64,000 nt of DNA, taken from positions 12,340,501 through 12,404,500 of the forward strand of contig OY987269.1 of NCBI GenBank assembly GCA_963920665.1. Reading direction: 5' to 3'. This document shows positions 1 through 11,213 of the stretch, piece after piece. Source of the DNA: Straminergon stramineum. Taxonomy: Eukaryota; Streptophyta; Bryopsida; Hypnales; Calliergonaceae. Each line of letters starts with the position of its first letter. Within the stretch, counting starts at the first letter, position 1. The notes under the pieces are model-generated. The model was not told where the DNA came from and ran no database searches. It was given only the letters and a program-made list of their open reading frames with translations. Position numbers and translations under genes: made by a program.

Positions 1-435
1 AATTTTAAAAAAAAAGTGAAAGCTAAGTTTGACTCTATTAGACGGACAAGAGGGTCTATTTGACATGTTGGACATCGTATTCGTCGTGTTGTCGAACTAT
101 CCGCCAGAACAACCTTGATAGGATATGAAATAATGGAGTGCATTAGGAAAAAAATAGACTTAGGATACCCCTCTTTATAGTAATTTTGAGTGACAAAAGT
201 CTTAAATATGGTTGCCTTATGAGTTGGTGTATTAGTGAGGGTGATTCATTTTTAAACGTTGGACATGCTTTGCTAGTTGGGATTAATAGGGTATTTGTAA
301 CCGTCAAATGGAACTATGCCACGTCCACTTAAGCAACGTTTTTGTATTGTTGTTGGGGTTTAGGGGATGGTTTAGGGTTGGTTGTCTTCTAGTCTCAGTT
401 TTAAGTTCTCAATCTAGAGTTTTGGATTCTATATG
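1..435. other. No gene recognised
   Basis: AT-rich sequence with no convincing reading frame, RNA gene or repeat structure. The sequence leads into the tandem duplication that starts near 436. Confidence 0.5.
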
Positions 436-793
436 TTCATGGTTTTGTTGGCAATTTCTTGAGGGGCGATGTATCAGGGCTTCGTAGGGTCTGCTTGAGG
501 ATTAAGGTTGTATTCCGTTGGTGGTCTTAGAGTGCATATGGGTTGCTGCAAGGTTCAAGTTGTGCTTTGGGCCAATGAGATGACTTTGAATTTCAAAATA
601 AAGTTTTACACAATTCATGGTTTTATTGGCAATTTCTTGAAGGGCAATGTATCAAGGCTATGTAGGGTTTGCATGAGGATTAAGGTTGTATTCCGTTGGT
701 GGTCTCAGAGTGCATAGGGGTTGTCGGAGGGTTCAAGTTGTGCTTTGGGCCAATGAGATGACTTTGAATTTCAAAATAAAGTTGTACACAATT
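436..793 (+). repeat. Two-unit tandem duplication, period 178 bp
   Basis: The segment starting with TTCATGGTTTTGTTGGCAAT near 436 recurs 178 bp later near 614, and the segment starting ATTAAGGTTGTATTCCGTTG at 501 recurs at 679. Both copies carry the same order of words (GGGCCAATGAGATGACTTTG and onward) with few substitutions. Similarity stops near 793, where the second unit runs into different sequence. Short open frames beginning at 508 and 686 are just the two copies of the same stretch and I do not regard them as genes. Confidence 0.85.
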
Positions 794-1439
794 ATAGATG
801 AGAATGCACAGCTGGAGCTTTTGGGCCCATTTTTTTGCCAAAGTAGTGACACTTACGTAGAGTTGCGATTGCATTTGGAGAAAGGTGTGTGTGTGTGGAT
901 TGGCCATTTCAATTTTGGGACTTCGATGACCAATGTTGCATCTGAAAGAAGTTCGAGGTGATGACTTCTATTTGCGAGTGAGTATATGTGAATCCAGAGG
1001 AGGAGGATGGTGGAGGACCTCACAAGTGAATTCAGCTTCATCATGTGAACTACCATATTGGTTCACTATTTAAAAACTCGAAAATATAAACATTAGGCAT
1101 GAATTTACAAATCTGGAAGTGTTAGTACTCCAGATTAAGCCATAACCATCAATTAAGGAGTTTTCTGCTAACTAGCAATGGAAACTTCATGAGGTTAGGG
1201 CAAGATGCTAGAAAATGCAATTAGGAGGAAATTAGGGGAAATTTTAGGGAAAAAATGGGAAGTTAAAACTAAAAAGAGGTCAAGTAAGATTTGGTAGAGT
1301 AACCAAATTAGGCTAACGGTGAAATGATGAGAAAAGGAAAAAGAAAAGGAAAAAAAAAAGAAAAAAAAAGACTAAAAGTAGGAAATGAAACTAAAAGGAA
1401 ATTAAAAACCACAAAAATAATAAATAAGAAAAAACACAA
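794..1439. other. No gene recognised; purine-rich low-complexity stretch
   Basis: No supported gene. From about 1318 to 1440 the plus strand is almost entirely A and G (runs of GAAAAGGAAAAAG type), which is low-complexity sequence. Confidence 0.5.
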
Positions 1440-1675
1440 AAGAGGTTAGTTAAACTAAATCTATGACAAAAACACTAGTGTAGTGGGTAAAACACTAAAA
1501 TAGGATTTTACAGTAAGTTAGAGGGTTTTACAGTAATTTAGGGTGTGGAACACTAAAATAGAGCAATTTACACTAAATTAGCATATTTACAGTAACCTAG
1601 TGCAATTTGCACTAATTTGGCGCATTTTGCACCAAATTAGTGGATTAACAGTGAATTAGTGTAGGATGAAAGTAG
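1440..1675 (+). repeat. Degenerate short-period repeat (TTTACAGTAA-TTAG words)
   Basis: The words TTTACAGTAA, TTTACACTAAATTAG, TTGCACTAATTTGG and close variants recur about every 20-25 bp across this stretch, for example near 1510, 1532, 1568, 1588 and 1608. The units are too degenerate to set exact borders by eye. Such arrays occur near the ends of some DNA transposons, but no partner terminus was found. Confidence 0.6.
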
Positions 1676-2024
1676 TTTAGAAAATTAATCCGTTAGAAAG
1701 TTGGATATAGGCAAAATTAGGGTTTGGAGCTCTCTCTCTCTCAACTCTCTCAACTTTTGTGTGAACTTGGGATGTGTGTGTTTTTTTTGAGAGGAAGGTT
1801 GTGAATTGCGAGTTTTTGAAGCATGAATTGCAAAAGAGTAGGGTAGGGGAAGATTAGGACAATTTGTCAAGTAGGTTTCACCATTTTTTTTGAAAGAAAA
1901 TGGGTGAAAAATGAAGGGGTGTGAGGTCAGATGGGAAAGTGCTTGGGAAGGGGGAAAAATTGTGAGTTGAGATTGGAGGGTCAACTTTGAGGGGTGATTG
2001 CGGGAGCGTGGAGAATCTAATGAA
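1676..2024. other. No gene recognised; CT/GA-rich leader-like stretch
   Basis: Contains a (TC)n run near 1731-1745 and a purine-rich segment after it. The minus-strand open frame here is a by-product of base skew and has no recognisable protein features. Confidence 0.45.
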
Positions 2025-2256
2025 GCTGAAATTTGGAGGGATGGAGTGCATTGAAGTTAGCTTTCCGAAAAGCTATTGTTTGCCCAATTCAGAGCCAAAA
2101 CGCGACGGTGGTGGACGATTTCGTGCGGGGAGGTTGGCTGCCGCTACAATGGAGGACTGCCGACTTTGGAGGACAATGGCGGAAGAATGACATGGCGGAA
2201 TCAGCTGAAATTTGGAGGGCTGGTGCGCCTTGAAGTTGGCTTTCCAAAAAGTCTAA
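2025..2256 (+). repeat. Tandem duplication, period about 179 bp
   Basis: The segment starting CTGAAATTTGGAGGG near 2025, followed by GAAGTTAGCTTTCCGAAAAG, recurs near 2204 as CTGAAATTTGGAGGG with GAAGTTGGCTTTCCAAAAAG. The offset is 179 bp. Between the matching blocks the unit holds a GC-richer stretch (GTGGACGATTTCGTGCGGGG). No gene is supported here; overlapping short frames on both strands come from the repeat. Confidence 0.7.
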
Positions 2257-2851
2257 GATGAACCCATTTGGAGCAAGGACAAGAAAATGGCGGCTGTTGT
2301 TGTGGAAGAGAGTCTGCTGCCCCTTGGAGGAGGCAAAATTTGAGGTTTTTGTATAATCCTTCACAATTTTAATTGAATCATTGCAATTTTAATTGCATCT
2401 TGCTAAAAAGATGTTGTAAGTGTAATGGTTGTTGAGTGAGGATGGTTGGTGTGATTGCAATTGCATGAATGTGAATCTCAATTTTTAGGGTTTGGGTGAG
2501 ATGTGATGTGCTGTGATTAATACTTAGAATCACATTTAGGTCATTTGGAGCCCCAAATGGCACATTTGAGATAGATTTGGGCATACAAAGTGGCTATCAT
2601 CTATTTGACTACTTAATTGGATGGTAGTAGGTTGTTAGGGGGTGTATTTGGTGATGTGAGATGGGCTGCCCCCTTCTTACTTAGAATTACTTAGGTCAAA
2701 TTCACCCAAAAATCTCATTGTTGGAGTCCATTGTTTAGAAGGCAATCTAGGTAGGTGTCCCATACACTCCCCGCCGGCCAACTCTAGGGGGTTGCTTCAC
2801 CTTGCAGTGGAAAAGCCTCATACATCCCGTTGGAGAAACTGGGAGCAATGA
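2257..2851. other. No gene recognised; GC-richer segment at the end
   Basis: Mostly AT-rich intergenic sequence. From about 2765 to 2875 it becomes GC-rich (CCCCGCCGGCCAACTC and CCCTCCGGCCCTCCGG words) just before the pseudogene that opens at 2852. No splice or start signal could be assigned with confidence. Confidence 0.4.
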
Positions 2852-4171
2852 CTTCGTCGCCCCTCCGGCCCTCCGGAATTCAAGTTCCCTAGTGTTGATA
2901 TCAAGGAGTTTCAAGATGATGTGACCCTGACGTTGCAGTTTTCATTGCAGGAGACGAAAGTCAGTTTAGGATTTATGATGCCTAAAGTGGTGGAAGATGA
3001 ACTAATTTTTTTGCAATTGAAACTCATTGTAGATGACATCATGGAAAAATATGAGAGTGATGCCCTAAAGCTAATGAAGGAGCTACAATCCATGGACTTT
3101 ACAGATCATGTGTGGAACCTCAAAAGTTACTATCAACATGGTGTGGTAGTGGTCAAAATTCATTATGGAGAGTGCAACAAGAAAATTGGAGGTATTGGTG
3201 GTGAACACTCTCGATTAGATATTGAGAACTTATTTGCCAATTTTAAAAACTCTCATTTGCACTCCACATTGCATATCAAACAATGGTGCAAGAGAAAGGG
3301 CATCTTATACAGTGATCATCCAAAGGAGGGAAAGAAGGATAAACTCTTCATTTATACTCTGGCTGACCACAAGCGTCTAGTAGATGAGGGTATGAGCATT
3401 CTTCAAAGTGTGAATGACTCTGTCTCTCTACATGATCCTCCATTTGTACTAGTGGGAGATACAGATTTTTGTGAATTTATATCATTTTGGTACAAGGTGC
3501 ATTGCAAGATTGATGGAGAAATAATGTTTTTATGCCCACCCCCAAAAAATCTAAGAATAAACCTAGAGAATCACCTCTACGGACTCATTCACAAAAAATG
3601 CTAAGAGGATATGGCTTTGGCTGGGAAGTCTACAATGAGATTGAGTGCAATCAACATTGGAAAATGGGGTAGGCCAACGACATGGTCCAGATCCACAATT
3701 GGAAAGCAACTTGATTTGCATTCTTGGTTTACTAGTTCATCCATTGGAGATTCAAGAACTATAGAGGATTCCCAATTAGGTGTGAATTTAGACTTAATTT
3801 TGTCTTTACTGTGTTGGATTTTTTGGAAAAAATCCATTGAATACGGTGATAAGGTGTAGCGAGTGGATGTTATATTAGATGATGCAAAATCTGGAGTAGT
3901 ATGGATATTAGAGCCCAACATTGCTATAGATTTTCAATACAATAATGAAAAGGTTGTTGTCACAGGTTGCTTCCACGATATAGGTTGTAAACGGTTGTTT
4001 GTCATAGGAGAACCGTTTACCAATTTCATGTGTTCTAAGTGCTTAGAGATTGTGCATGCTACCAATTTTAGATTGAGAGTGTTTTGTGAGGGTCGTGCGC
4101 TTGTAAAAGATGGGGATGACAAAACTACAGGAAAGATGGGGCACAAAGGAGTTGAAGCTCTGTGTAGGTGA
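2852..4171 (+). pseudogene. N-terminal part of a large element-type protein, two in-frame stops
   Basis: One reading frame runs from about 2852 to the stop at 4169-4171, interrupted only by TAA at 3602-3604 and TAG at 3857-3859. About 440 codons stay in one frame with no indel. The product has an alpha/beta-looking start, a GGIGGEHSRLDIENLFANF stretch (about 3190-3245), a LHIKQWCKRKG stretch, a GKWGRPTTWSRS basic segment, and a late CSKC pair (near 4033) that may bind metal. From memory this resembles the N-terminal third of a very long, high-copy protein family of bryophyte genomes; function is unknown to me. The expected remainder is absent downstream, so this is a truncated and decayed copy. 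The start is unclear: no ATG sits at a convincing position, and the frame may begin after an intron. Confidence 0.6.
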
Positions 4172-5033
4172 ACAAATCCAATCCACAATGGGGATGTGGA
4201 CCACACCCTTACAACGAACCCTAACCTAAATCACAACCATGTGATGTTGCTTTAGGTGCTACTTCTCAACTTGTCCGTTTGTTGTGCTTCTCCCATGTTA
4301 CTTATTCTGTGGCTTCTTATGATGTTGCTCATGTTGTTTAGCCTTTTAGTTTTGTTACTATTGTTGTTGGTATTTTAGGTAGCATTCATTTAGCTTTATT
4401 TGTATACTATAGTTGATGGAACTGTTGCTCAAGCCTGTCTACTCCAACCTGTTTCTAATGCTTCTGCTCTTACTTTCGCTCCTACTAGAAAAGAAAGAAC
4501 TTGCTATAGTGTATGGACTTTTTTTTGGCAAATTTTTGGGAATTTTGGCTCTAGAAATGTTAAGACTATGCACTTTTGGTGCCTGTGTTTTGGCCTTACC
4601 ATTCTCTAGAGTTGCTATACTTATTGAACCCTGCACATGCAATTTTTTGTTTGGTACTGTGTTTGTGAACACATTGAATGCATTTGATTTTTCATTGTCA
4701 ATGATTGTAATTTTCTACGTGTTTTAGAAGTACATGATCTTTAAACACTAAACTTTACAATGTAATTATGAGTAGTGAATAGTGGGAAAAAAATGGAGTG
4801 TAAAAACAAATGAAGTAGGATTCTAAGTAGTGAGTAGTAGAAAAAAAATGGAATTAAAAAACAACATGAAGTAAAATAGCATTTGATATATTTGTGGAAA
4901 TTGAGAAGTATAATTAATGAATGCCCCCTTTTTAATGAGCCACATTAGAAAATTACACAATGATAGGGTGCAATATAAACAATAGACAAAAAAAATACCC
5001 CCCTTTAATACCCTATTTTTTGCACCAATATCC
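4172..5033. other. No gene recognised
   Basis: TG-rich then AT-rich sequence. Open frames at 4400-4727 overlap on both strands, are Leu/Phe rich and show no domain; I do not treat them as genes. A near-duplicate phrase (AGTAGTGAATAGTGGGAAAAA near 4770 and AGTAGTGAGTAGTAGAAAAAA near 4826) marks a small ~56-bp local repeat. Confidence 0.4.
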
Positions 5034-5296
5034 TTATTTTTTTCTTGGACTACACCACGTGAGAACCTTTCTAATGATTGGTGGATTCAAGGGTTCACAT
5101 TTAGACTTTGTTTCCTTTGAACTGTGACAGCTACTTCCGTCATTGTCATTAGATGCATCCACAACTTCCTTGTCTTTCTTTGCAAGTGGGTGTTCTTGAG
5201 GTTCTTCCTTTGCTTCTTCCCCATAGCTTGTAGGCTACTCCGTTGTGGGATCCTCTTCATCCTCTTCCATTTCTTGATGACGCTACATACATAGTT
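5034..5296 (-). pseudogene. Charged C-terminal tail exon remnant
   Basis: Reading the minus strand from about 5290 down to a TAA at 5036-5034 gives about 85 codons rich in Glu, Asp and Lys (EMEEDEEDP, then GEEAKEEPQEHPLAKKDKE, then KCEPLNPPIIRKVLTW), with one in-frame TAG near the start. This is not a globular domain. It resembles the acidic or mixed-charge tail that ends proteins of the methyltransferase-like type described at 6324-7049, which lies upstream on the same strand. I therefore infer that it may be the last exon of that gene. No homology search was possible, so this is low confidence. Confidence 0.3.
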
Positions 5297-6323
5297 CGTC
5301 CTAAATTTGAAATTTGTCACGCGATCATCACTACCTTCGACTATGTCTCAGAGTCATCAACAACTTTGAGTACCTTATTAGTAGTAGCTTGATAGATTTC
5401 AACAAGGATAGGTTAGTTGGTCAAACCACATTGAAAAGGTACCATTGGGATTACTTTTGTAGGACAAGACTTGAGTCCTTTTCAAAACTTTTGAAGCTCT
5501 TAATTACTTCATTTTTTAAATAAATTTATAAATAAATAGTACTGCAATGTATCTCTTTAATAAGTTGGAGAAAAAAAAATTTAGAAAAAATTCTCACAAG
5601 CACATAAATCACCAGCTAAATTTAGTGTCTATAGTACTAAATAGCACTTTAATAGGATATTTTTATCCAAATTTTTTATCCTTGTTGAATGTACAACTAT
5701 TAAGATGGATTTTTAGTGATGAAATCTTAGACAAAAAATAGTATAATTTTTTAATTCAGTAATTGAGTTTTGACGAATTCTTGATTTATTTTTAAAAAAA
5801 ATAAAAAAATTTAATTCCAAAAATATATTACATAAGGACCTTGATTTCAGTAATATATACATTTTTTGTTCTCATACAATCATCATTTGGAATAGTTTTT
5901 ATACTGAAAAGGACGTTCAGAAGTTTTTACTTCTGAATATTATAGAAAATGGAAAAATATTCAAATTGTAGAAAAAAGATTAATTTTATACTCTATTATA
6001 TGATTATATATACACGTAATTTTTTTTGGATTCAATCACATTATTATTCATTAGAAACTAGGCCTCTTTTCTAACATTGTAAAACTTGATAGGCTAGCAT
6101 CTAAACTTCAATTGGAACTTTAGTAAAGAATTTTTGATATTTTGATGAATAAAAAAATATTAGGGAAAACATGATTTGAATTACTATTCATAAAGGACTA
6201 ATTCATCTATAATTAGTAGATTAGATTCAAAAAATAATAGCTAAAAAGAAGTAACATTACAGATTTCACTCTATTGGACCCCTTTTTTGGTACCTTTGAG
6301 TGTGATTTGACCCTAGTGCAGTG
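5297..6323. other. AT-rich, no gene recognised
   Basis: Very AT-rich sequence, especially 5540-6260. If the remnants at 5034-5296 and 6324-7049 belong to one minus-strand gene, this stretch would be intron plus inserted sequence. No transposon ends were found. Confidence 0.4.
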
Positions 6324-7049
6324 TCAAGTGTCAAAAGAATACAAAGTCATACAAGAAGAATACAAATGAGGGCTTATCAATCTAAGAAATGTGAACTCTA
6401 GACCACTGTTCACATTAACGATAACCACATTCTTGAGGATGTGGCCAGAAAATATTTCAAGTGCCGCAAAGATTGAGAACCAAGGCATAATTAGGCACCT
6501 ATAAAAAGTATTGACTTCCTCCATGTCCCTAGATAAATATACGGCCAGAATCTTTTGTGTGCCTAGAAAGAAGCTGTTGAAGCTACTTGTTGAGCCCTAG
6601 TTTTGGTCATAGGTGAAGAGAAAGACGAGAAAGATGAGAAAGACATTGTAATTTGCTTCAGCAATTAGCTTGGGAAAGCCATCGGCCACATTTGGAATGT
6701 AATTAATTACATTCCAATTCCAAACTAGAACCTTACACTCTTGATGCTTTTTCCAGTGTGTAAGCATGTCTGAAATCCAACATCATTTGCTACAAGAACG
6801 GTCGGCAATCGTACTTTCACAATTTGCACGAGCTTCGCTAGATGTCTCCTCAAAGAGAAACTAGAAGTACATGTGGGTCTTCCCTTCACCATGCCATGCT
6901 TTGACGGAAGTATCCGTAAGAATCTTGGTAATGTCCCAATTTTTCTCCTCCATAACTTTGTAGAGGTAATCATTTGTGAAATCCTAGGACACGACGACCT
7001 CAGTTGTTTATTTGGCATGGTCATTTATGAACAACTCCTACATCTTTTT
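6324..7049 (-). pseudogene. Methyltransferase-like C-terminal half, decayed
   Basis: The minus-strand frame through the ATG at 6953-6951 can be followed from about 7049 to 6324, roughly 240 codons, with several stops and no obvious frameshift. Recognisable stretches are YLYKVMEEKNWDITKIL and KAWHGEGKTHMYF, then DMLTHWKKHQECKVLVWNWN (about 6780-6700), and near the end EEVNTFYRCLIMPW followed by ALEIFSGHILKNVVIVNVNSG (about 6500-6400). The last stretch has the layout of a methyltransferase motif I region (hydrophobic strand, FSG, helix, second strand), placed at the C-terminus as in beta-class amino-methyltransferases. From memory it resembles the C-terminal half of element-type proteins related to those at 22620-27230. 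The longer open frame at 6725-7024 in another frame is a shadow. Assignment is by eye only. Confidence 0.4.
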
Positions 7050-7084
7050 TACTAAGTCTGGACACTCGTCAGGGTCACATGTTT

Positions 7085-10060
7085 TGTTGAAGGCACTCTG
7101 TGAGTGTTTATTTACCCACCCATGGTAAACAACTTGCACAACAAGTTCTTTTTATTTTGTCTTAATTTATTTCCTAACAGGTGTTTAAGCATTGTCCATT
7201 GAGCCTTCCAAGCAATGGACTCTTTTCAAAAATCCTAAGTTCAAAGAAGTCATTGGAAACAAACATATTCACAAAGATTAGTCCTAAACAACATAGAGTT
7301 TTTCTACTAAATTTGTATTAATTGACCTACTTTGAAAATTAATATAATTTAGATTATTTAGTAACTTACCTCATTCTAGGAATTATTTTGCTCGTTGTTG
7401 TATAGATCATCGAGTTCTCCTTCATTTGCCATTTTTTGCTTATAGCTTGAAGAGTGGATTTTAATTACAAATTGGTGGAATATGGCTATCAGAGATTTTT
7501 TCTATTCCTTCTCACTATTTAAATTTACTTATTCTATTCTACAAGTTGACTTGGAAGGATATGGTTTTTGATAAGATTTTTACTAATTCAAGGCAACTTT
7601 TCTAATCTATCTTTTTTATCAATGGTTCTAATCGCTTCTCTAAGATTTCCTTGATTCTATCTAATTTCTATCTAAACTCAAATTTTTGTACTCCTTCATT
7701 CTCTCATTCAACTTTGAATTTGTAACCTCTAATCTTCTTTTGTGCAATTGCTATAACTTCTAAGAGAGAAAGAGTGGTGCGATTAGTGTTTGTTGCTACT
7801 TCTTTCCAAACTATGGTGATTTTCTTTTTCAACCTACTCCCATGGCTAACTATTCTAATTCTATTATAACTTATTTTATTTTTGTTTTTGTCTTTGCACC
7901 TCCTTATTCCTTCTCTCTTCTATTCTCCTTCTACAAGTACTCTTCTACCTTTAATTTGAAATCACAAAAAAAACAAAAACGGAAAAAAATCTAATTTTAT
8001 GTTGAGAGGAGAGGTGATGAAATCCTCTCCTAGCTCCCTGCTGTGGCTTGGCCTTGGTAGCGGGGTTCTGTTGACTGGCCAGGGCTCCCTAGCAGGACGA
8101 GCTTCCCTGCCTTAGCCGGCTGGCTGGGGTTTTGCCTCACAAGCGGGGGCTTCTTGCCTTAGTCGGGTTGGCCGGGGCTCCTCTTTGATGGCCGGGACTC
8201 TTGCTCTAGCTCTTGGTGGGGCTTTGGCCTGGCCGAGGCTTCTGTCCACTAGGGCTTGGCTCCCTCGCTGTTGCTGTATTTTTTGTGTTTTTATTTTCGT
8301 AATTTTAATTTTTTGTTATTTGTCAAACTTTCAAGGAAAACTTCTATGAAAATTAGTTCCTCTACCTTCCCATGGAACTAAAAAATTTGTGAGAAAGAGA
8401 ATGTAATGAGATTTTTTAATTTTTGATACTAACTTGATGAACTTTCTAACAATCTTGTTTTTGAGGAATTTGTTTTAGGACTCTAAAGTTCAAAGCTTCG
8501 CCATGGTTGAAAGCTTTTTGCAACTACTAGAGAACTTCTAAACTTTGAAGTCAAAGCTTTGTCATATTTCCCAAAACCCACTAAATTTCTATCTAATTCT
8601 AAAAATCAAAATCAAAGCTTTGTCGTGGAATGGTAAGCACAAAAAGTAACATCAAAATTGTGACAAAAGAAAATTAAAAGAGGATGAATCAAGAGTGTTA
8701 GTACAAAACTTAGTACAAAAATCATAAACATAACAAGCTAGAGGTTTTTCCCAAGAGGCATCGCCAGTCATAAGGGAAGAATCCTCTAAAGTTAGTATAC
8801 AATACTCAAGGCTTAAACAAGGACTTGAAAGAACAACAAATATACTATAGTAAAACTTAGTACAACAAAATATTACCAAATTTTTGCCAAAAACTTGAAA
8901 AAACCAATACAAGGACAACAAATAAGACTTGAAGGGACCCCAATGTCCTTCAAAGCTTACAAAATAGAAAAAAAAAAGAGCTTGAAATGCTCCCAAAACA
9001 CCACGTTTATAACTTTGGCTCAAAAATGGCCAAAAATTCACGTTTAATGGACCAACGTGTTTACAAAACCAAAATAATGACTAGAAAGGGTGATTTGAGA
9101 GAAGAATGAGTGCCCGTATATACTCTTTGAAGGGCACCCACCTCCTCTCATTTCAACATGGTAATCTTATCAATTAGGATTTTCATCCTAATTTACCAAT
9201 TTTGACTTTCTACGATGGTCCATTTCTTAACTTCTAGAGATTAACTCTAAATCACAAATGGATTGTGCCATTGGCTTCATAAGGTCATTTTTTGGTCGAA
9301 GGACCTCCCCATCCCTTATTTTAACTTCAAAATTTCAACAAAACCTAACGTCAACTTAACACCCAAAAGGGTTAAAAATCGAACTTTTGGAGTTTGACTT
9401 TTTTGAAAAAAATAACTAGCCTAGGCTCTTAAGTAGGTGTGGGGGAGTAAGAAAAGACCTATTTTTGAACCCATTCCACTTTTATATGCTCCCAATCCAT
9501 TGGTCAACTCCATCGTAATCTTTAAATTTTGTCGATTGTTGAGGAATCTTGCAAGTTCGAGTTCTTCTGACTATTGGAATGTCTTGAAACTTGTTGAAGC
9601 GTCTTATTAACATAAAAGAAGCTATTCTGATTTTTAGTGAGATTTTACCACCACCTAGAGAAATTTTAGGAATTTCCCATTGTAGGTTTAAGCAGTTGAC
9701 CATCCGGAAAGGCATCTTTTGACTATCAAAAAATTCCGAAACTTTTTGTGGAACCTCCTATGGAATCCCAAAACACATGTGTAGGCTCATATTTTTACTC
9801 TACACATCGGCCTAAGGGGAACAAAATCCACCCTCTTATTTAATTATCGGTGGCCAGGGAATCTTCCACACTAGAGGAAATCTTAGCAAACCGACTTCCT
9901 TGTTGTTTCCCGGGCATGATTTTAACCCTAAGTCACCTTCCTTGAACCAGAGATTCTTCCATGGTCCCGTCTTGGTATTTTTAACAACGACGCTAGCATG
10001 CGAGCTTGGAACGGCGAGCCTATGAGTTGCGAGCGTGGAGCTTGTGATCATGGAGCCTTG
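7085..10060 (+). repeat. Long non-coding repeat, copy A (most diverged)
   Basis: This stretch shares an ordered series of phrases with 34848-39510 (copy B) and 57001-61860 (copy C), all on the plus strand. Examples are CAAGCAATGGACTC near 7213 (CAAGAAATGGACAC in B, CAAGCAATGGACAC in C), GAAGGGACCCCAATGTCCTTCAAAG near 8931, a TGTGCCATTG phrase near 9266, GGGAGTAAGAAAAGACC near 9442, and TTTTTAGTGAGATTTTACC near 9630. No coding potential is seen. A GC-rich module at about 8020-8275, with repeated GGCCGGGGCT and GGCTTGG words, sits where B and C carry other GC-richer segments. It may be a very long LTR or a non-autonomous element; the ends are not defined. Confidence 0.65.
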
Positions 10061-10290
10061 AAAACCCTTTTTAGCAAAAAAATCCGAAAATAGAATTTTT
10101 TTCCTATTTATAGTAAATTTTGTGACCTATGACCGTTTCCCCTATAACCATGGATTGTGATATGAGTCATTTTCCATTGTCTTGAACTTGTTAATTACTA
10201 TGTGAAAAAACTTTATCACCTTGTTGAAAAGTTTGAACACTTGGTCTAATGACTAGAACAAAAAATATGGTAGATGTTCTAAGTATACTA
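10040..10290 (-). repeat. Module shared in inverse orientation with 34580-34850
   Basis: Read on the minus strand, this segment has a TCATAGGTCACAAAATTTACTATAAATAGGA phrase, matched at about 34730-34760 by TCTTAGGTCACAATATTCACTATAAATAGAA. Further matches flank it, including CTTTTCAACAAGG and CATAGTAATTAACAA. The CTATAAATAG core looks like a TATA box. In copy B the module precedes the long repeat in direct order, while here it follows copy A in inverse order. Confidence 0.6.
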
Positions 10291-11213
10291 AACAAATGTC
10301 GTTTGGGAGTTACTCTGTTGCAATGTTTTGACTAGGTAGATTGAATATATAGAATAAAGACTTATGAATATCCCATTACGATTAGGATTTCCAACATGTG
10401 TAGTATAAGTGGACATGTATTGGATGAGTTGCCAACCTAAAGGTTAGGGTGAGATGATGACCACAAGCCATTGTGGATTTAGGGTAGACATTTCATCCTA
10501 ATCTTGATTTTTCTTCATCATTGGAAGTACTGCCAAATGTTGACATCTTCAAACAAATATTAGAAAATGACCAACTAAAGGGGGAAAGCAAGAAGATGGG
10601 AAAAGAATAAGACATTGGGTAAAGAAAAAATATATGGAAAGAAAAAAAAAGGGAAAGAAAAAAAATGGGAAAAGGAAAAAAAAGAGGGAAAGGAAAAAAT
10701 AGGGAAAGGGTTTAGGAAAGGGAAAGGAAAAAAATGGGGAAAGAAACAAAATGGAAAAGGAAAAAGGTTGAGGGAAAGAAAAAGATTGGGGAAAGAAAAA
10801 AAATATATAAAGAAAAAAAATGGGCTTAGAAAAAAAATGGAAAAGAAATAACAAGAAAGAAAGGAGAATGAGAAAACCTAGAAAGAAATGGAAAAAAATA
10901 AGTGGAAAATGATGGAATTCAAAAGACAATGAAGAAGTTCAAAAACTAGATAAATTTGAGAAAAAAAAAGGAAGAATTTCGTTTAATATCATATATGCCT
11001 TACTTAAAATAGGATATAAGACTGTACATAATTATAGTCATTTCATTTACATGAATTAACTTCAAAAATTAGTGGACAATGAACTAATTAGATTTGCTTC
11101 CATATTCCAAGAATGCATTCACCAAAAAATTCCAGAAGCTTTGAATCATTTCAATCATAATATATATAAATGAATATAATATGAATGAAGTACATGGATA
11201 AATGTAGCTAAGC
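10291..11213. other. Intergenic with purine-rich low-complexity block
   Basis: From about 10575 to 10910 the plus strand is a near-pure purine tract of GGGAAAGAAAAAAAATGGG-type words. Its complement type appears at 34490-34560. Long open frames on both strands here (Phe/Leu rich on minus, Lys/Gly rich on plus) are artefacts of this composition. No gene is seen from 10920 to 11213. Confidence 0.6.

Noticed and set aside
1685..1984. 99-codon minus-strand frame
   Set aside because: Low-complexity Ser/Pro/His composition from skewed sequence; no start context, domain or neighbour support.
10549..10929. Open frames of 126 (minus) and 78 (plus) codons
   Set aside because: Pure products of a purine-rich tract; Phe/Leu or Lys/Gly only.
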